Shown here piece after piece: positions 23,919-35,489 of a DNA stretch of 64,000 nt. A program made the translations under genes and the position numbers. The stretch is from Onychomys torridus (taxonomy: Eukaryota > Chordata > Mammalia > Rodentia > Cricetidae), in contig NC_050448.1 of the NCBI RefSeq assembly GCF_903995425.1, positions 98,312,719 to 98,376,718 of the forward strand, written 5' to 3'. Each line of letters begins with the position of its first letter. Position 1 is the stretch's first letter. The notes below the pieces were generated by a model, which was not told where the DNA came from, did no database searches, and worked only from the letters and a program-made list of their open reading frames with translations.

Positions 23919-25816
23919 GAAAATAGTGGAGGAATCATCTGGTTTGGGCCTCACAGATAGGAGTTAACTTTTCCTTGATTGTCTTATGCCATGTGGTCAC
24001 TTTTAGTCAAGATGAGAGTAAGGTCACATGACAAAGTCCACTCTTTCCAACCCTAGCAAAGATGGTTGTCAGCCACATGGCCATCTCCATTCCAATGAGG
24101 GGACAGCAGGTAAGGTGGCAACAAGCCACATGTTTCCTTTAAGATTACTTATGTGTAGATTTTTAACAATCAACTTGATGTTACAAGTTTTAAGTTAACC
24201 CCTTTGTTACAGATTTTACATTGTTTTAATCATATCCAACATGCTGACAAATCTTGAGGTACAGAAAATTGACACAAACAGGTTTACAAACCTTGAGACA
24301 AGATTTATATCTTAGCAAAAAATTTTAGATAGTTAAACTGAAACCAAGAGCATATGAGATGAATAGCAATAGCCCCTCCTAGGGACTTATATTTTGTTTT
24401 GCTCTTCTTTCTCTGTCACTTAGTCAAGTGGCTCTCCTGATGTGGGATGGATAATGTGGAAGAAACCTTTAAACAAGCATGCTTGGGTCTAGAGAAGGGC
24501 AAGCCATGTCTCACCTCCAGAGTCAGCCTTTAATTGAAGTGGGATGGCATAAAACAACCGTCTAATACCAATAGTACCTAAAAGACACCTGACTGTAAAA
24601 TTGAATCCAGTAAGCTGAGGAAAACCGGCTTAGAGGTAGGAAATTTGTGAGCTCTGGCTGTAGACAGAGGGCACTGCAGAAGGGAGTCGAGAGACACAGC
24701 AGCCAGAGTGTGTGCAGTGTGTGTGCACTTTGTAACTGACTTACTTTTTTGATTTCTCCTACTCTTGCTAGGCCCAGCTCCTGGCTCCCATTTTGTAACA
24801 ACCTCACAGATCAATCATTTTCTAACTTAAAAGGGAGGACAATTATACCACAAGAGGTGAGGGAGACTAAATAGAAAAACAAAACAAAACAAAAAAACAG
24901 GGCTTGAAATGGAGAAAATGAAACAGGGAACAGGGAACCTCTTTCCATTTCCCAGATTGCTGGCAGTATTTGTAAAGGTCCCAAATAACATTAGTATCCG
25001 AGTGCTGCTGGGCAGCCCTTTGTGTTGTTATGTAAAGAGCATTGAGGCCAAACTCAATTGCAAAAGCAAACAAATTTAGGGCCCTTCAGATTGGGTGTCA
25101 GATGGAGAGGCTGGAGGTTTTCTAAGAGGCATCCTAAGGGGGAATGAGAGAGTCTGGAAGACACCATTCCCGTGGATGAGAAGGAAAAAAAAAATGTCAC
25201 TGCAGCCTATAGTTGTGGGCATCCTTAGGACTCAGAGAGGACCAAATGAGGACCAAGCCATTCAGTGGGTCATTAACACAGTTTTCAGGGGGCAGGGCTT
25301 AGTCAGCTTAGTCAGAGGAGGGACTCAGTGCCTGGTACCAGGGCTTTTGTGGAGGCTAGACAGCAAGGACAAAACCACAGGAAAGTTTAAAGAATGGAGT
25401 CACAAAATCCATGAGGGCCTTGAGGAGCTGTGGGATTAGAGGCAGCTCCTAAGGGAAGACAGGAGAAGTAGGCAAGAGGCAGTACAACAGCCTGGCTGGG
25501 CCCAAGGATTGCAGCTCCAAGGGTCGGGGGATGAGGTCAGGTGAAGAGGGCCAGCTGTAGTCTTAAACAGCATGACTGGGCATACCCCCTCCAAGAGTAC
25601 CAGAGGGGGCCCAGACATTCAGTGGTCACTTCCTTGAACTCAGAGAAACATTTACACCAACCAAGGGGGAAACTTACCTCATTGCTGTTGGTGGATGGAG
25701 TACTGAGCAATTACTGAGCTGGAAGGTGAGTCTGTTGCGGGTGAACTGGAGATGAGGGATAGGGTCCTAGTGCAGCCAAGGCCCCTGAGGGGCAACACAG
25801 GCACTAGGAGAGTCTA

Positions 25817-25834
25817 TCCCGGGTTTTGGTACTA
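25817..25834 (-). other. primer-binding site, tRNA-Phe-like
   Basis: The + strand reads TCCCGGGTTTTGGTACTA. Its complement matches a tRNA-Phe primer site except for three transition-type changes, and it abuts the LTR. Confidence 0.65.
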
Positions 25835-26228
25835 AATCTAAGTGTTATAGCTCAGGCAGAAAGGTATCCTGGCAGTTCGGAGCCAAGAATACCACAAAGT
25901 CACACCTCACAGCAAACCTTACACAGATTTGTTGGGAGGGAAAAAAACCAGGAGGGTGGCTGCCTCTGCTTGGGTGAGAAACAGCAGGGAACTGAGTAGA
26001 AGATAGGGCTTATGTAGAGCTTCTTCTGTGTTGAGGGGGTGGGACTTTTCAGGGTAAAGCTGTCCAGGTAGGAACTGGTGGAATTTCAATTCCAGAGTTG
26101 AACTTTTTACTCTGAAGGGTGGGGATGGCTCCAGCCAATAGGGCAGTTAGAGTTCTATAGATGGAACCTGGCAGTTGGAGGTTCTTGGGGGAGGGGCATG
26201 GCCACTTGTGTGCTTCAAGGGGGTTACA
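25835..26228 (-). repeat. 5' LTR of the gammaretrovirus-like ERV
   Basis: About 394 bp sharing segments with the left LTR: tatcctggcagtt..ggagccaa, ttattgggagggaaaaaaccagg-type text, cctctgctt..gaaacagcagggaactga, and a final gcagttggagg block. The start is inferred by alignment, because the terminal TG has decayed. Confidence 0.75.
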
Positions 26229-26233
26229 GAAGG

Positions 26234-26245
26234 GCTACATATATA

Positions 26246-26304
<59 letters not shown>

Positions 26305-26405
26305 GTATATATTTTTTATTTATTTAATCTTGTATCCAGCTATTTTGATGAAGGGGCTTGTCAGCTGTAGGAGTTTCCTGGTAGAATTTTTGGGGCCCAT
26401 TTGTG
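26234..26405 (-). mobile_element. L1, continuation of the split element
   Basis: After gctac, an (AT)n run sits inside and L1 ORF2 antisense sequence resumes (aatcttgtatccagctattt, ggagtttcctggtagaattt). Joined to 6460 it restores L1 order, which shows the intervening 20 kb is an insertion. Confidence 0.75.
26239..26312 (+). repeat. (AT)n/(GT)n microsatellite inside L1
   Basis: Long AT run with GT interruptions directly right of the ERV target site. Confidence 0.95.
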
Positions 26406-27966
26406 TAATGGAAACTCTGAAACTGTAAGATAGCCCCAATAAATGTTTCCTTTATAAGAATTGCCGTGGTCATTGTTTCTCTTCACAGCAATAAAACTCT
26501 AAGATAAAAGTTGGTACCATGAATAGGGTACTGCTGTAATAGGCCTGACCATGCTTTTCTTTGGAAAAAATTGGACTTTGGGAGTTTGGGTTAGGAGTGC
26601 ATTGGATGCTTTAAGTGCTGCTTAATGGACCATAGAAGTAGGGATATGGAAGATAGTGGCGCTGAGTGTGATTTGAACTGTGGAGCCTGACTCATGTGGT
26701 TATGGAGGAGAATTTTAGTAAGTTGCCTAGAGATCATGCTTGTGATAGTTTGGTGAAGAATGTGACTGCTTTTTGCCTTGTTTGGAAAGTCAGCCTGAGA
26801 CTAGTATGAAGAGATTTGGATGAATTCTTTTGGCAGAGGAAATCTCAAAAGAGCCTAGTATAGACTCGATTGTGTAGTTATTAGTGTTAACTGTAATGAA
26901 GATTTATAAAGAAAGGGAGCAAGCTGAGCAAATAAAAACACAAAATGTACAAATTAATGAAAAAGGAACACCAGGAAGAAAAATGGAGCTAAGTCCTGTG
27001 TTCAAGCAGACAGATTCAGAAGTGCAATAAAGGGAATGGTGACCTCAGGGCAAGATCCCACCCAGCTGAGTTTCCAATCTGTGAAAAGGAGTTAAAAAAA
27101 AAAAAAAAAACAACTTAGATCCAGGTATAGTGGTACATGCCTTTAATCACTGTACTGGGAAGGCAGAGGCTGGATGAGTTTGAGGCCAGCCTGTTTTATA
27201 GGTCCAGTTTCAGGACAGCCAAACATAGGCACTGAAGGACAGAAAGCTAGTTAAAATGTAATTGAATAAGGGGGCCATGTTTAAGCCCAAGTAAGCAGCA
27301 GAACTTAGAACTTGCAGACTTTGGAGTTTTTTTTATCTTGCTTGGGTCCAGTGTTTCCTTACTATGCTCCCTTTACTATGTTTTGGAATGGTAATGTATA
27401 GCCTGTGCCATTATATGTTGGAAGTATGTGATATGGGTTTTTAAAAATTTTATAGGGGATTACAGTTAAGAGTTTGCATAAATATCTAGGAAGAGATTTT
27501 TAAACTTTGGATTTTTAAACATGTTGAAACTGTTATAGACTTTTGCAACTTGACTAAATGCATTTTGCATTATGATATTGTTACAAGCTTAGGGGGGCCA
27601 AGAAGTAGAATGAGGTAGTTTGAACGTAATTGGCCCCATAATCTCATGGGGAATGGCACTATTAGGAGGTGTGGCTTTGCTGGAGTGGGGATGTCTTTGT
27701 TAGAGGCAGTGTGTCACTGTGGGGGTGAGCTTTGAGGTTTCCTATGCTCAGGAGACTGCCCAGTGTCTCAGTTGACTTCCTGTCTACAAGATTTAGACTC
27801 TCAGCTATTCCTCCAGCACCACCTCTGCCTGCATGCTGCCATGCTCCCTGTCATAACGATAATGGACTGAACTTCTGAAATATAAGCAAGCCACTCCAAT
27901 TAAATGTTTTCTTTATAAGAGCTGCCTTGGTCATGGTGTCTCTTCACAGCAATAGAAATCCTAAGA
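26406..27966 (+). mobile_element. MaLR-type LTR retrotransposon, 5' truncated
   Basis: Partial first LTR (26406-26505, ending ctctaagataa). A Leu-type primer-like ttggtaccatgaataggg follows, then an internal region with a B1-like stretch at 27120-27235, then a second LTR at 27611-27966. The same internal text occurs at 42914-44365. Confidence 0.75.
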
Positions 27967-27967
27967 T

Positions 27968-28640
27968 GCTGTCCACATTGATTTTGGTCATGATCTTCAG
28001 AGCAGTGATAGAAACCTAACTAGGACTCAGTCTTCAAGGCAAGATGCTTCATCCTGAGAGAAGAGTCACTCTATGAGAAGACAGTTGTTAGGATAGCTAC
28101 TAGTTTACATGGAAATGGTAAAGCAAAGAGAAGCTACTGAAACAATTTTACAGCTCTGTTCATTGTTAAACCAGAAACCTGTACCTATGTCTATACATTC
28201 ATTTAGAGCCCATCTTTGGTGTTGTTGTCTGTCTCCTAGGTTTTTTTTTAATGACAAAGAAAACACCTTTCCAACCTTGAAAACAGATGCAGTGCTCCAA
28301 CTGAAGTGCACACAGTCCCGTTGTCCACACTTTGAATTAGGAGGAAGTGTGTTTGTTGTTTTCCTTCTGAATTCTGAGAGCACTCTAAATTTGTAGATTA
28401 TTAAAGGCAGTGGAGACAAGATCTCACTTTGTGACTTCTACGTGTCCAGGCTTGCCTCAAACCCACAGCCATCCTCTTGCTTTAGACCCCTCACCTGTTG
28501 GGATTGCAGACATGAGTCACCACACTCTAATATAAAAGAGTATTATTTTTTTCACACGAAATCCTCCTGGATCCTAGCAGTCTATACACTGTATACTCTA
28601 TACAGAATATTCTCTTACAATCCTCCATGTCTGTGAGGTT
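27968..28640 (+). repeat. distal end of FABP2 segmental duplication, proximal copy
   Basis: Aligns with 49978-50880 (shared catggaaatggtaaagcaaa, ttcattgttaaaccagaaac and others). Homology stops near 28640. The B1 and ID elements present in the other copy are absent here. Confidence 0.75.
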
Positions 28641-29955
28641 TGTGGCAATATTACTACTTTTAGGTTTGCATGGCTTACATCTGGTTCTTTTCCATTTCTT
28701 CCTCAATGATCTGTGTAGATGTTTGTCACTCTCTTGATCTTTTCAAGACCCAGCTTTGGTTTCACTGATTTCCTCTTGTTTTTCTAGTCACAGTTCCTTT
28801 ACCTCTGCTCAGCTCTATTGTTTCTTTTGAAACTACTTTGATTCTCCTCAGTTTCCTCAAGGAATTCTTTATGGCCACAATTTGTGTTGCCTTTCGAAGC
28901 CACAATCCCAGTCTTTTCTTTTTTCATTTATAAACAAGCATTTCCTTCACAGCACTATTCTTACCAAAGTACATCTAGTCTACTGGGGATGTGACTGTCA
29001 TCTTATCTCTTATCTCCAAGTATTCTCTAAGTTCTTTCTAATAAAACATAATATTCATTAATATCATTTTATTATTTAAATATTATATAATAATAATATT
29101 TATTATTATTATATGATGTGTGCATGTGGACATGTGTACCACACTGCATGTGTGGGAGCCAGAGGACAATTTTTAGGAGTTGGTTCTCTTTCTGCTCTAT
29201 GTTACTAAGGTAGTCAGGCTCTTGTGGCTTGCAAATGCTTTCATCTGCTGAGACACTTCACCTGGTGCCTAGTTCTTCTTATTTCATTTTTGACACACTA
29301 GTTGTTTATGAGGGTGCCAGACTTTGATGTATTTCTTATTTTTCAGTTTCTCTTCTTTTGTTGACTTCCAGTTTAATTTGATAGTGCTCAAACAAAATAT
29401 TGTGTCTAATTTCAATCTACTTAAAATTAATGAAACAACTTGTGCAGTAATACATGATATACCTTATAAAGCAGTTCATATGGAGTTGATAAGCATGTGA
29501 ACTCAGCTGTTGTCATGTGACCACTTTCCCACATCTCTTTTGCCAGCTTCCCTGTAACACTGGTTCATACCCACCCCCCACCCCATCCCTGCTTTCCTGA
29601 CTAAGTTTCTATCTAAGTAAAAGTTGTTAAAGTTAAAAGAATTTAATGTTTAACTAAAGTTAAAGGCAAGTTAAAACTCCCTAAAAATCTTTGGTATTTG
29701 GTATTTGTCATGTCTGTCTCTAAGTAAATCCAATATGAGAAATACTTATATAATTTGGTTTTAGATAAATTTTATTTTCTAACTTTTCTTAAAAAAAACC
29801 CACCTAATTTATAGTCAATGAATTTTCATTTAGAAAGTATGAATTATTCCTAAAAATCTAATCATAGTGACCCTATTTTCTAGATATAACTGTTGTAAGT
29901 ATATTGACATTTCTCATATTTATGATAAGTGCACTTCTGGTCATTATTGCCTGAA
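28641..29955. other. AT-rich spacer
   Basis: No gene, SINE or clear LTR recognised; includes a TAT/AT-rich stretch at 29040-29120. Confidence 0.6.
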
Positions 29956-29959
29956 TCTC

Positions 29960-30607
29960 CTCTCAGCTTTTGACTAACATTCCAGGCTTTCTGGGACCTG
30001 ACAACAACATCCTGGTTTCAGCAGGAAGTAGTTACACAGGAGAGCACATTACTCTTTGTCCTCAACAGGCTGGGGTGCTAGATCAAAGTAAACTCCCTGT
30101 CATAGGGGACAACATGGCTACCTATAGTGCCTACTGGTATACCAGCAAAGGTAGCTGTTAAAAACCAAACAGACCCATATCTATCAACAGGTATATTCAT
30201 TAGCTGAAATAGTTCTACAATATAAGACACTCAACCTGCTCTACGTAAAATGGATGTTATTGTATAGCTTTAAGAAAAATTGTTTCTGTACAAACCATTT
30301 GGGAATCATTAGAAAGAATCTGGCTATACTCAAAAACACTGCAAAAAAGAGGACCTGAGATGAAATACATGACTGGTCCCCATTCTCATTTGCAGGCTCC
30401 TCCTAAATAATAGCTCTGATTTCAGATATTGCAGGGGTTTTGACCCTCCTGTTTCTGCTAGTTACTATTGGCTCTTGCATAATTCATGCCTTGCAAGATG
30501 ATAATCTCCATTTGAGTACCATTCAGCTGATGGTCATTAGATCCCAAAATAAACATGTAGCCATCACAGAGTCAAAATTTGACTCAGCATACATCTCAAG
30601 AGGGAAA
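29960..30607 (+). pseudogene. ERV internal/env 3' remnant
   Basis: 29975-30070 resembles 17190-17290 of the betaretrovirus-like ERV region. At 30430-30490 a hydrophobic TM-like run (TLLFLLVTIGSCIIHAL) is readable. Stops are present; an A/G-rich tract (agagggaaa) leads into the LTR at 30608. Confidence 0.5.
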
Positions 30608-31075
30608 TGTGAGAGCCAAACTTATGTTCTAAGTTTTAAATATTGTGCCATAAAATTACTGATCCATAAAAGAAAAATGCCTCTGACTTGGAAGCCCCTT
30701 GCACAAGGACAGATACTTCCTGAGATGCTGGAGGCTGTTGTTCATAGAAGATAACAAGTCACATGTTTTGACTTCTCCAAACCAGTTTGGTTGACCAATC
30801 TGCACCAGATGTGCTTGATTACATGTAGGTAGGAGATATGTGGATAAGAAGTATGTGAGGATGTATGCTTGTCCCCAATTGGATGAAGGCATTAAGTACC
30901 TAACCTTGTGGGTTTGCCTTTATAAGCACTTGGTCAACAGAGTTCATGGCCATTTTCTGGGAACTCCTGAATAGACTGGCCAGAGTCCATCATCCTGGCC
31001 AGTATTTAATTAAAGCTCTTTAAATTTGGTTCAAAATTCTGGCAGTGGTCTTATTCTTGCCTGGTGGGATTAACA
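30608..31075 (+). repeat. LTR following the env remnant
   Basis: TGTGAGAGCC start, TATAAG near 30921, ATTAAA near 31009 and terminal ttaaCA at 31075; together these read as U3-R-U5 of one LTR of about 470 bp. Confidence 0.6.
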
Positions 31076-31200
31076 ATAGCTCAGTGTGTAAAGTGCTTGC
31101 CATGCAAATGTGAGGAACTGAGTTCCAGTCCCCAGAACCCACACAGAGTCAAGCACAAGCACAGTAGCATACATGTCCTGGCCTGACTTACACAGCTGCA
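31076..31200 (+). repeat. B2-related SINE fragment
   Basis: tagctcagtgtgtaaagtgc, then gaactgagttccagtccccagaaccca, a divergent tRNA-derived SINE without a clean tail. Confidence 0.5.
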
Positions 31201-31210
31201 GAACAAGAGT

Positions 31211-31213
<3 letters not shown>

Positions 31214-31274
<61 letters not shown>
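31214..31274 (+). repeat. (CT)n microsatellite
   Basis: About 30 CT units immediately next to the T-tail of the reversed B1, probably grown from it. Confidence 0.95.
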
Positions 31275-31278
<4 letters not shown>

Positions 31279-31413
31279 GAGGCAGGGTTTTTCTGTAGCT
31301 TTGGAGGTTGTCCTAGACTAGCTCTGTAGACCAAGCTGGCCTTGAACTCACAGAGATCCACCTGCCTCTGCCTCCCGAGTGCTGGGATTACAGGCGTGCA
31401 CCACCACTGCCCA
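31275..31413 (-). repeat. B1 SINE
   Basis: Complement of a near-consensus B1: gaggcagggtttttctgtag at left, ggattacaggcgtgcaccac at right. Confidence 0.95.
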
Positions 31414-31419
31414 GCCAAG

Positions 31420-33385
31420 AGACTCTCTTAAACAAGGTGGAAAGTGAGAATCAAACCCAAGGTTGTGTTTTGACTTCATAACAGGTGTTAAGGCACACTT
31501 GTGTAAGCATTCAGATGCACAAATATGCACAAACTCATGTATACATGAGATGCACATGTGTACACACAATACTAGAAAGAGTAAGAAAACGTTAATTTGC
31601 ATTCCCATTAAACTTCATAAACTGTATTTGTTCAACTTATAATTAGAGAATGGATTAGTTAATTGATAGATGAATAAATAGTGAAAGGTCAATTTAAATT
31701 AATAAGGAAAGTATTTCCATTTAAATTAGTTCCTGTTAAATGTGTTCCCCTAACAGAAAAATGGCTGGAGGCAAATTCTGACTGAAAGGGCAGAGACAGT
31801 GGGAGCATTTCTCAACCTCTAATTGACTGACTGTTTCAAAATTTGACCCCTAATGTAGATAAGGTAAACCAAAGAGGTTTACCCACTGTCACCCAGGGCA
31901 GCAACCTAGGGCACTTTATCCAGTCTCATTTCTATGTACCTGTTGGTCTTTGGATATGTAAAAGCTGAACATCTATAAATGCTGAAGTAAAACATCATGT
32001 CTTACAAGGTGCTTTTTATTCTTACAATATATTCAAAATAATAACCTAGAAATGTTCTTGGCCATCATTCAATGGGGCAAAGGGATTTCTGTGAGCTTCT
32101 GCAGGTCAGTCCTCTGAGATAAATTTGGGGCAACCTCTTTTCCTTGTTACTGATATCTCTATCATGATAATAATATTAAAATTTTATCATGGATCTATTA
32201 TTTGTCCTTTGGACTATCCTGTGACCTTTATTCCCAGATGAAGGTGGGGTACCAGACTCACCCTTGGCAGTTCAGAGCAGGCTCAGCAGAGCAGTCAGAC
32301 CTTGGAGTACACAGTATACCTTGGAACACCTTGCAGTACACAGTGAGGAATGAAGACTGGCTGTACAAGCAGCTGATGGAAACTGCTAAAGAATGTGCTT
32401 TCTGCTTTCCTTTGGAGACATGTTGTGAGTCAACAGGAGCTTCTGCTAATTGCCACTTCTTCCAGACCACTCACTCAGGCGGTGAGGACTGCAGAGCCAA
32501 GGGAAGGGCAGCTGAACTCCATAGTATCCACAGCATCAGCCACATTCCCACACTTCCCCAAACCCTAAGAGGCTAAGTCTTAGGGTTCCATAAGAACAGG
32601 AATGAATGGGCTGGGTCCATACTAAGTTAGTCAACTCAGTATTACCAACAGGAAAGTCTGTAAGCCAAAGGTTGTGCTGTCCACAGGTCTTGCATAATTT
32701 TCATTTTCTAGATCAAATCTAGTAAGTGGTAAGAGTTGAGTAGCTGTATGGGGGATATCTAGAAAAGTTCTATAATGTTGTGAAATTAAGTGGGCATTAA
32801 ACATTTAGTGATGCTACAATACAGAGAAAATGCGTTTTCCAAGCTGATAAATGGAAGAGAAGTTTTCATATGCCAACTGTTAGCAGCGTGTGTAAGCACA
32901 AGCAGGATTCTCTTACAACCAAGCCATTTGCTCCTTCTTAGTAGTTGAAAGTGGCCCCAGACAGAGCAGGGAGTCCTAGTGTGGAAACACTATTAGGTGA
33001 ACAATGGTCAGAAACTGCTCTAGTGTCTTCCTTCCAGACCTCTTTCTTGAACTATGTGCTATTTCAGTGGCCTTGAGATTGGAGTAGAAATATACATTGC
33101 CAGCAACACATATCCTTACCTGGCAAATCCAAGGCACACCTGGCCCAAAGCATCAGTTGTACCAGCCATTAAATACTAAAATCACTTTCTAATAAACACC
33201 AAAAGTATGCATAAGAATTTTCTTCACAAAATAGTAAAGGGGATAAAGGTATTGGTGTGAAACTTACAGAGAGTCATGGATTTAGAAGCCTACAGGTGGT
33301 GCTGGCCATTGAGAGGAGAGTCATTGTCCTTTGGGGACTTGATAGTAGGTTACACATACTCCAATAGGTAGACCTACATCCATGG
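31420..33385. other. spacer without recognised gene
   Basis: A 124-codon open stretch at 32202-32576 has no family resemblance or splice context I recognise. Nothing else called. Confidence 0.5.
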
Positions 33386-33386
33386 G

Positions 33387-33520
33387 TGTCTTCATTGGGT
33401 TTCTATTGCTGTGAAGAGACACCATGACCACAGCAACTCTTACAAAAAAAAAAAATGTTAACTGTGACTCACTTACTATTGAGAGGTTTAGTCCATTATA
33501 ATGGCAGGAAACTTGGCAGC
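33387..33520 (-). repeat. truncated MaLR-type LTR
   Basis: TGTCTTCATTGGGTTTC start and gaagagacaccatgaccac block; broken off after ggcaggaaacttggcagc. Confidence 0.7.
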
Positions 33521-33678
33521 TTCCTTTCTCAGACAATGAGAACAGAACCTAAGGTTTATTGAGTACCTGATTTCTGCCAGTTGTTCAGTTTGGTTGTTTT
33601 ACACAATACTTGAAAAAAAATCTATATATAAAGTACTACTGTGTTTCTTTTATATGTGTGGAAACTGAGGTTCAGGAA

Positions 33679-34208
33679 TGTGGTGATATTTTCTTGTACT
33701 CTAATAAATCTTGCCTGAAGATCAGAGGACAGAACTAGCCACAGAATTAGCCATAATGGTCAGGCAGTGGTGGCACACACCTTTAATCCTATAGCACTCC
33801 AAAGGCAGAGATCCATCTGGATCTCTGTGAGTTCAAAGCCACCCTGGACTACAGATTAATCCAGTCTAATAGAAACAGAGCCAGGCACTAGTAACACACA
33901 CCTTTAATCCCAGCATTGAGATTTCATGCCATTGCCACCAGTATTGGAAAGCACACACGCTATTAATCCCAGCACTAGGAAAGTTGAGAAGTGATATGGC
34001 TGGGCAGAGAAAGGCACATAAGGATGAATGAGAAAGGAACTGAGAGCCTTTCGGCTGAGGACTCAGGAGCATAAAGTCAGAGGATTTGTGGGTTTGATGA
34101 AGTGAGAAGTGGCTATGGCTTGTTCCTTTGTCTCTCTGATCTTTCAGCATTAACCCCAATATCTGGCTCCAGGTTTTTATTATAGGACCATTTAGGATTT
34201 GTGCAACA
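33679..34208 (+). repeat. solo class II LTR with perfect 6-bp target-site duplication
   Basis: TGTGGTGATATT to GTGCAACA, 530 bp, flanked by CAGGAA at 33673-33678 and 34209-34214. It contains two B1-like cores (gtggcacacacctttaatcc and a second at 33890). Same family as 21317-21698, which is shorter. It may belong to the cricetid mys-type LTR group, but this name is a guess. Confidence 0.85.
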
Positions 34209-34214
34209 CAGGAA

Positions 34215-35489
34215 GGTTGAATAAAAGAAGTCATGCATGGTAGCAGGTGTTATGATTGCAATATTAAACTTGTTTATTTTTCAATACACATTCTTCTTTT
34301 TTAATATACAATGTTTATACTTCATTGGTTGGAGATTAGCCTTATTTTTGTAATAAAGATTGGATCTATCACATAAGCTTAAAAAGATTTATTATATTGT
34401 TAAAATTATGTACATATATGTGTCTGAGTGAGGGTTTGTGTATGCATGAGCAAGGTGCTCACAGAATCTAGAAGGAGGCATCATTTGCCCCCGAAGTGGT
34501 GTTACAGGCTGTTGAGAGTCAATCTGCATGGGTGCTAGGAATCAAACTGAGTCCTCTGTAAGAGCAGTTTGTGGGTTTTTTGTTTGTTTGTTTGAGGCAT
34601 AACCTCACTATACACCTTGTAAAACAACCATGAACTTTTAAATTTCCTTCCACTTAACAGTATGCTAGTTTTTGATGATTTAGAAATGATAAGGTTTTAT
34701 AATCTTTGAGAACACAAAGATGACACAGCTGGTCTTATTAAATCTGGGGTTATGAATGCAACTTTCCATTATAGAATCTTCCCCATCTCTACTTATGTTC
34801 TGACATTTTCTTCTTTTTAAAAGAAAAAATGAAAGAATAGTAGAAGGCTGTTTTCTTTGTAATGCATTCATTAAATAAGAACAAATACAGCACAACTACA
34901 CAAAAAACATGGTGCCCAATGGACAACAATCAAAATTCTAAAATGATTCTCTTGTCCAATGTAGTGTTCAGATTTGTTTGAATCCTCTTCTCTTGACCTG
35001 TTATTAAATCTTAGCAGGACTTCCAACTTCTCTGCTGTCTGTGAGTTAATGAGAGGTTCTCTGAGAACATTAATTCATAGTAATAGTCTATTTTCAGTAA
35101 TTAACATCTTAAGACTCCTTAACAAGACTTCTTACTTCATGCTGCAAGTTTTTCCTCTTCCAACACAGGCCTCCTATGAGCTGGAGACAGTAGGAAAGAA
35201 GGGACAGATGTGTATTCTCGCTTGCTTGCTCCGTTCCCCATACTGGGCTATGGCTTCTGACTCAGAAGTCGTATGAGTTATGACTTCTACATAGATTGGA
35301 CATAACAGAAAGTGAGGAAAACAAGCTTATATAAAAGCATACAATAACATCTGGTTTTTACTCTCTGTTCACATGGCAGATGGTAAATACTGATCCTGGA
35401 ATTTTCTGTGATATATCTACATTTCTACCTCTTGAGACTTTGCTTATGGCTTCCAGGGTATCAGACAGTATGCTAGGAACCAGGGATAC
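34215..35489. other. spacer without recognised gene
   Basis: AT-rich; no SINE or LTR edge recognised. Confidence 0.5.

Larger units (their letters stand above)
6461..26228 (-). mobile_element. gammaretrovirus-like ERV (class I), minus strand, itself invaded
   Basis: Outer limits are set by two homologous LTRs in one orientation. The left LTR is in pieces (6461-6591, 20326-20500, 21705-21777); the right LTR is 25835-26228. Flanks are ggagg (6456-6460) and gaagg (26229-26233), a 5-bp target-site duplication with one mismatch, inside L1. On the minus strand the order is right LTR, a primer site resembling the tRNA-Phe type (25817-25834), gag capsid remnant, env TM remnant, polypurine tract (21778-21789), left LTR. 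No pol was recognised, so it appears internally deleted. No intact frame remains. Confidence 0.75.

Noticed and set aside
28105..28419. overlapping 95- and 104-codon frames on opposite strands
   Set aside because: The matching segment of the second duplication copy (50143-50496) does not keep the same protein, so no coding constraint.
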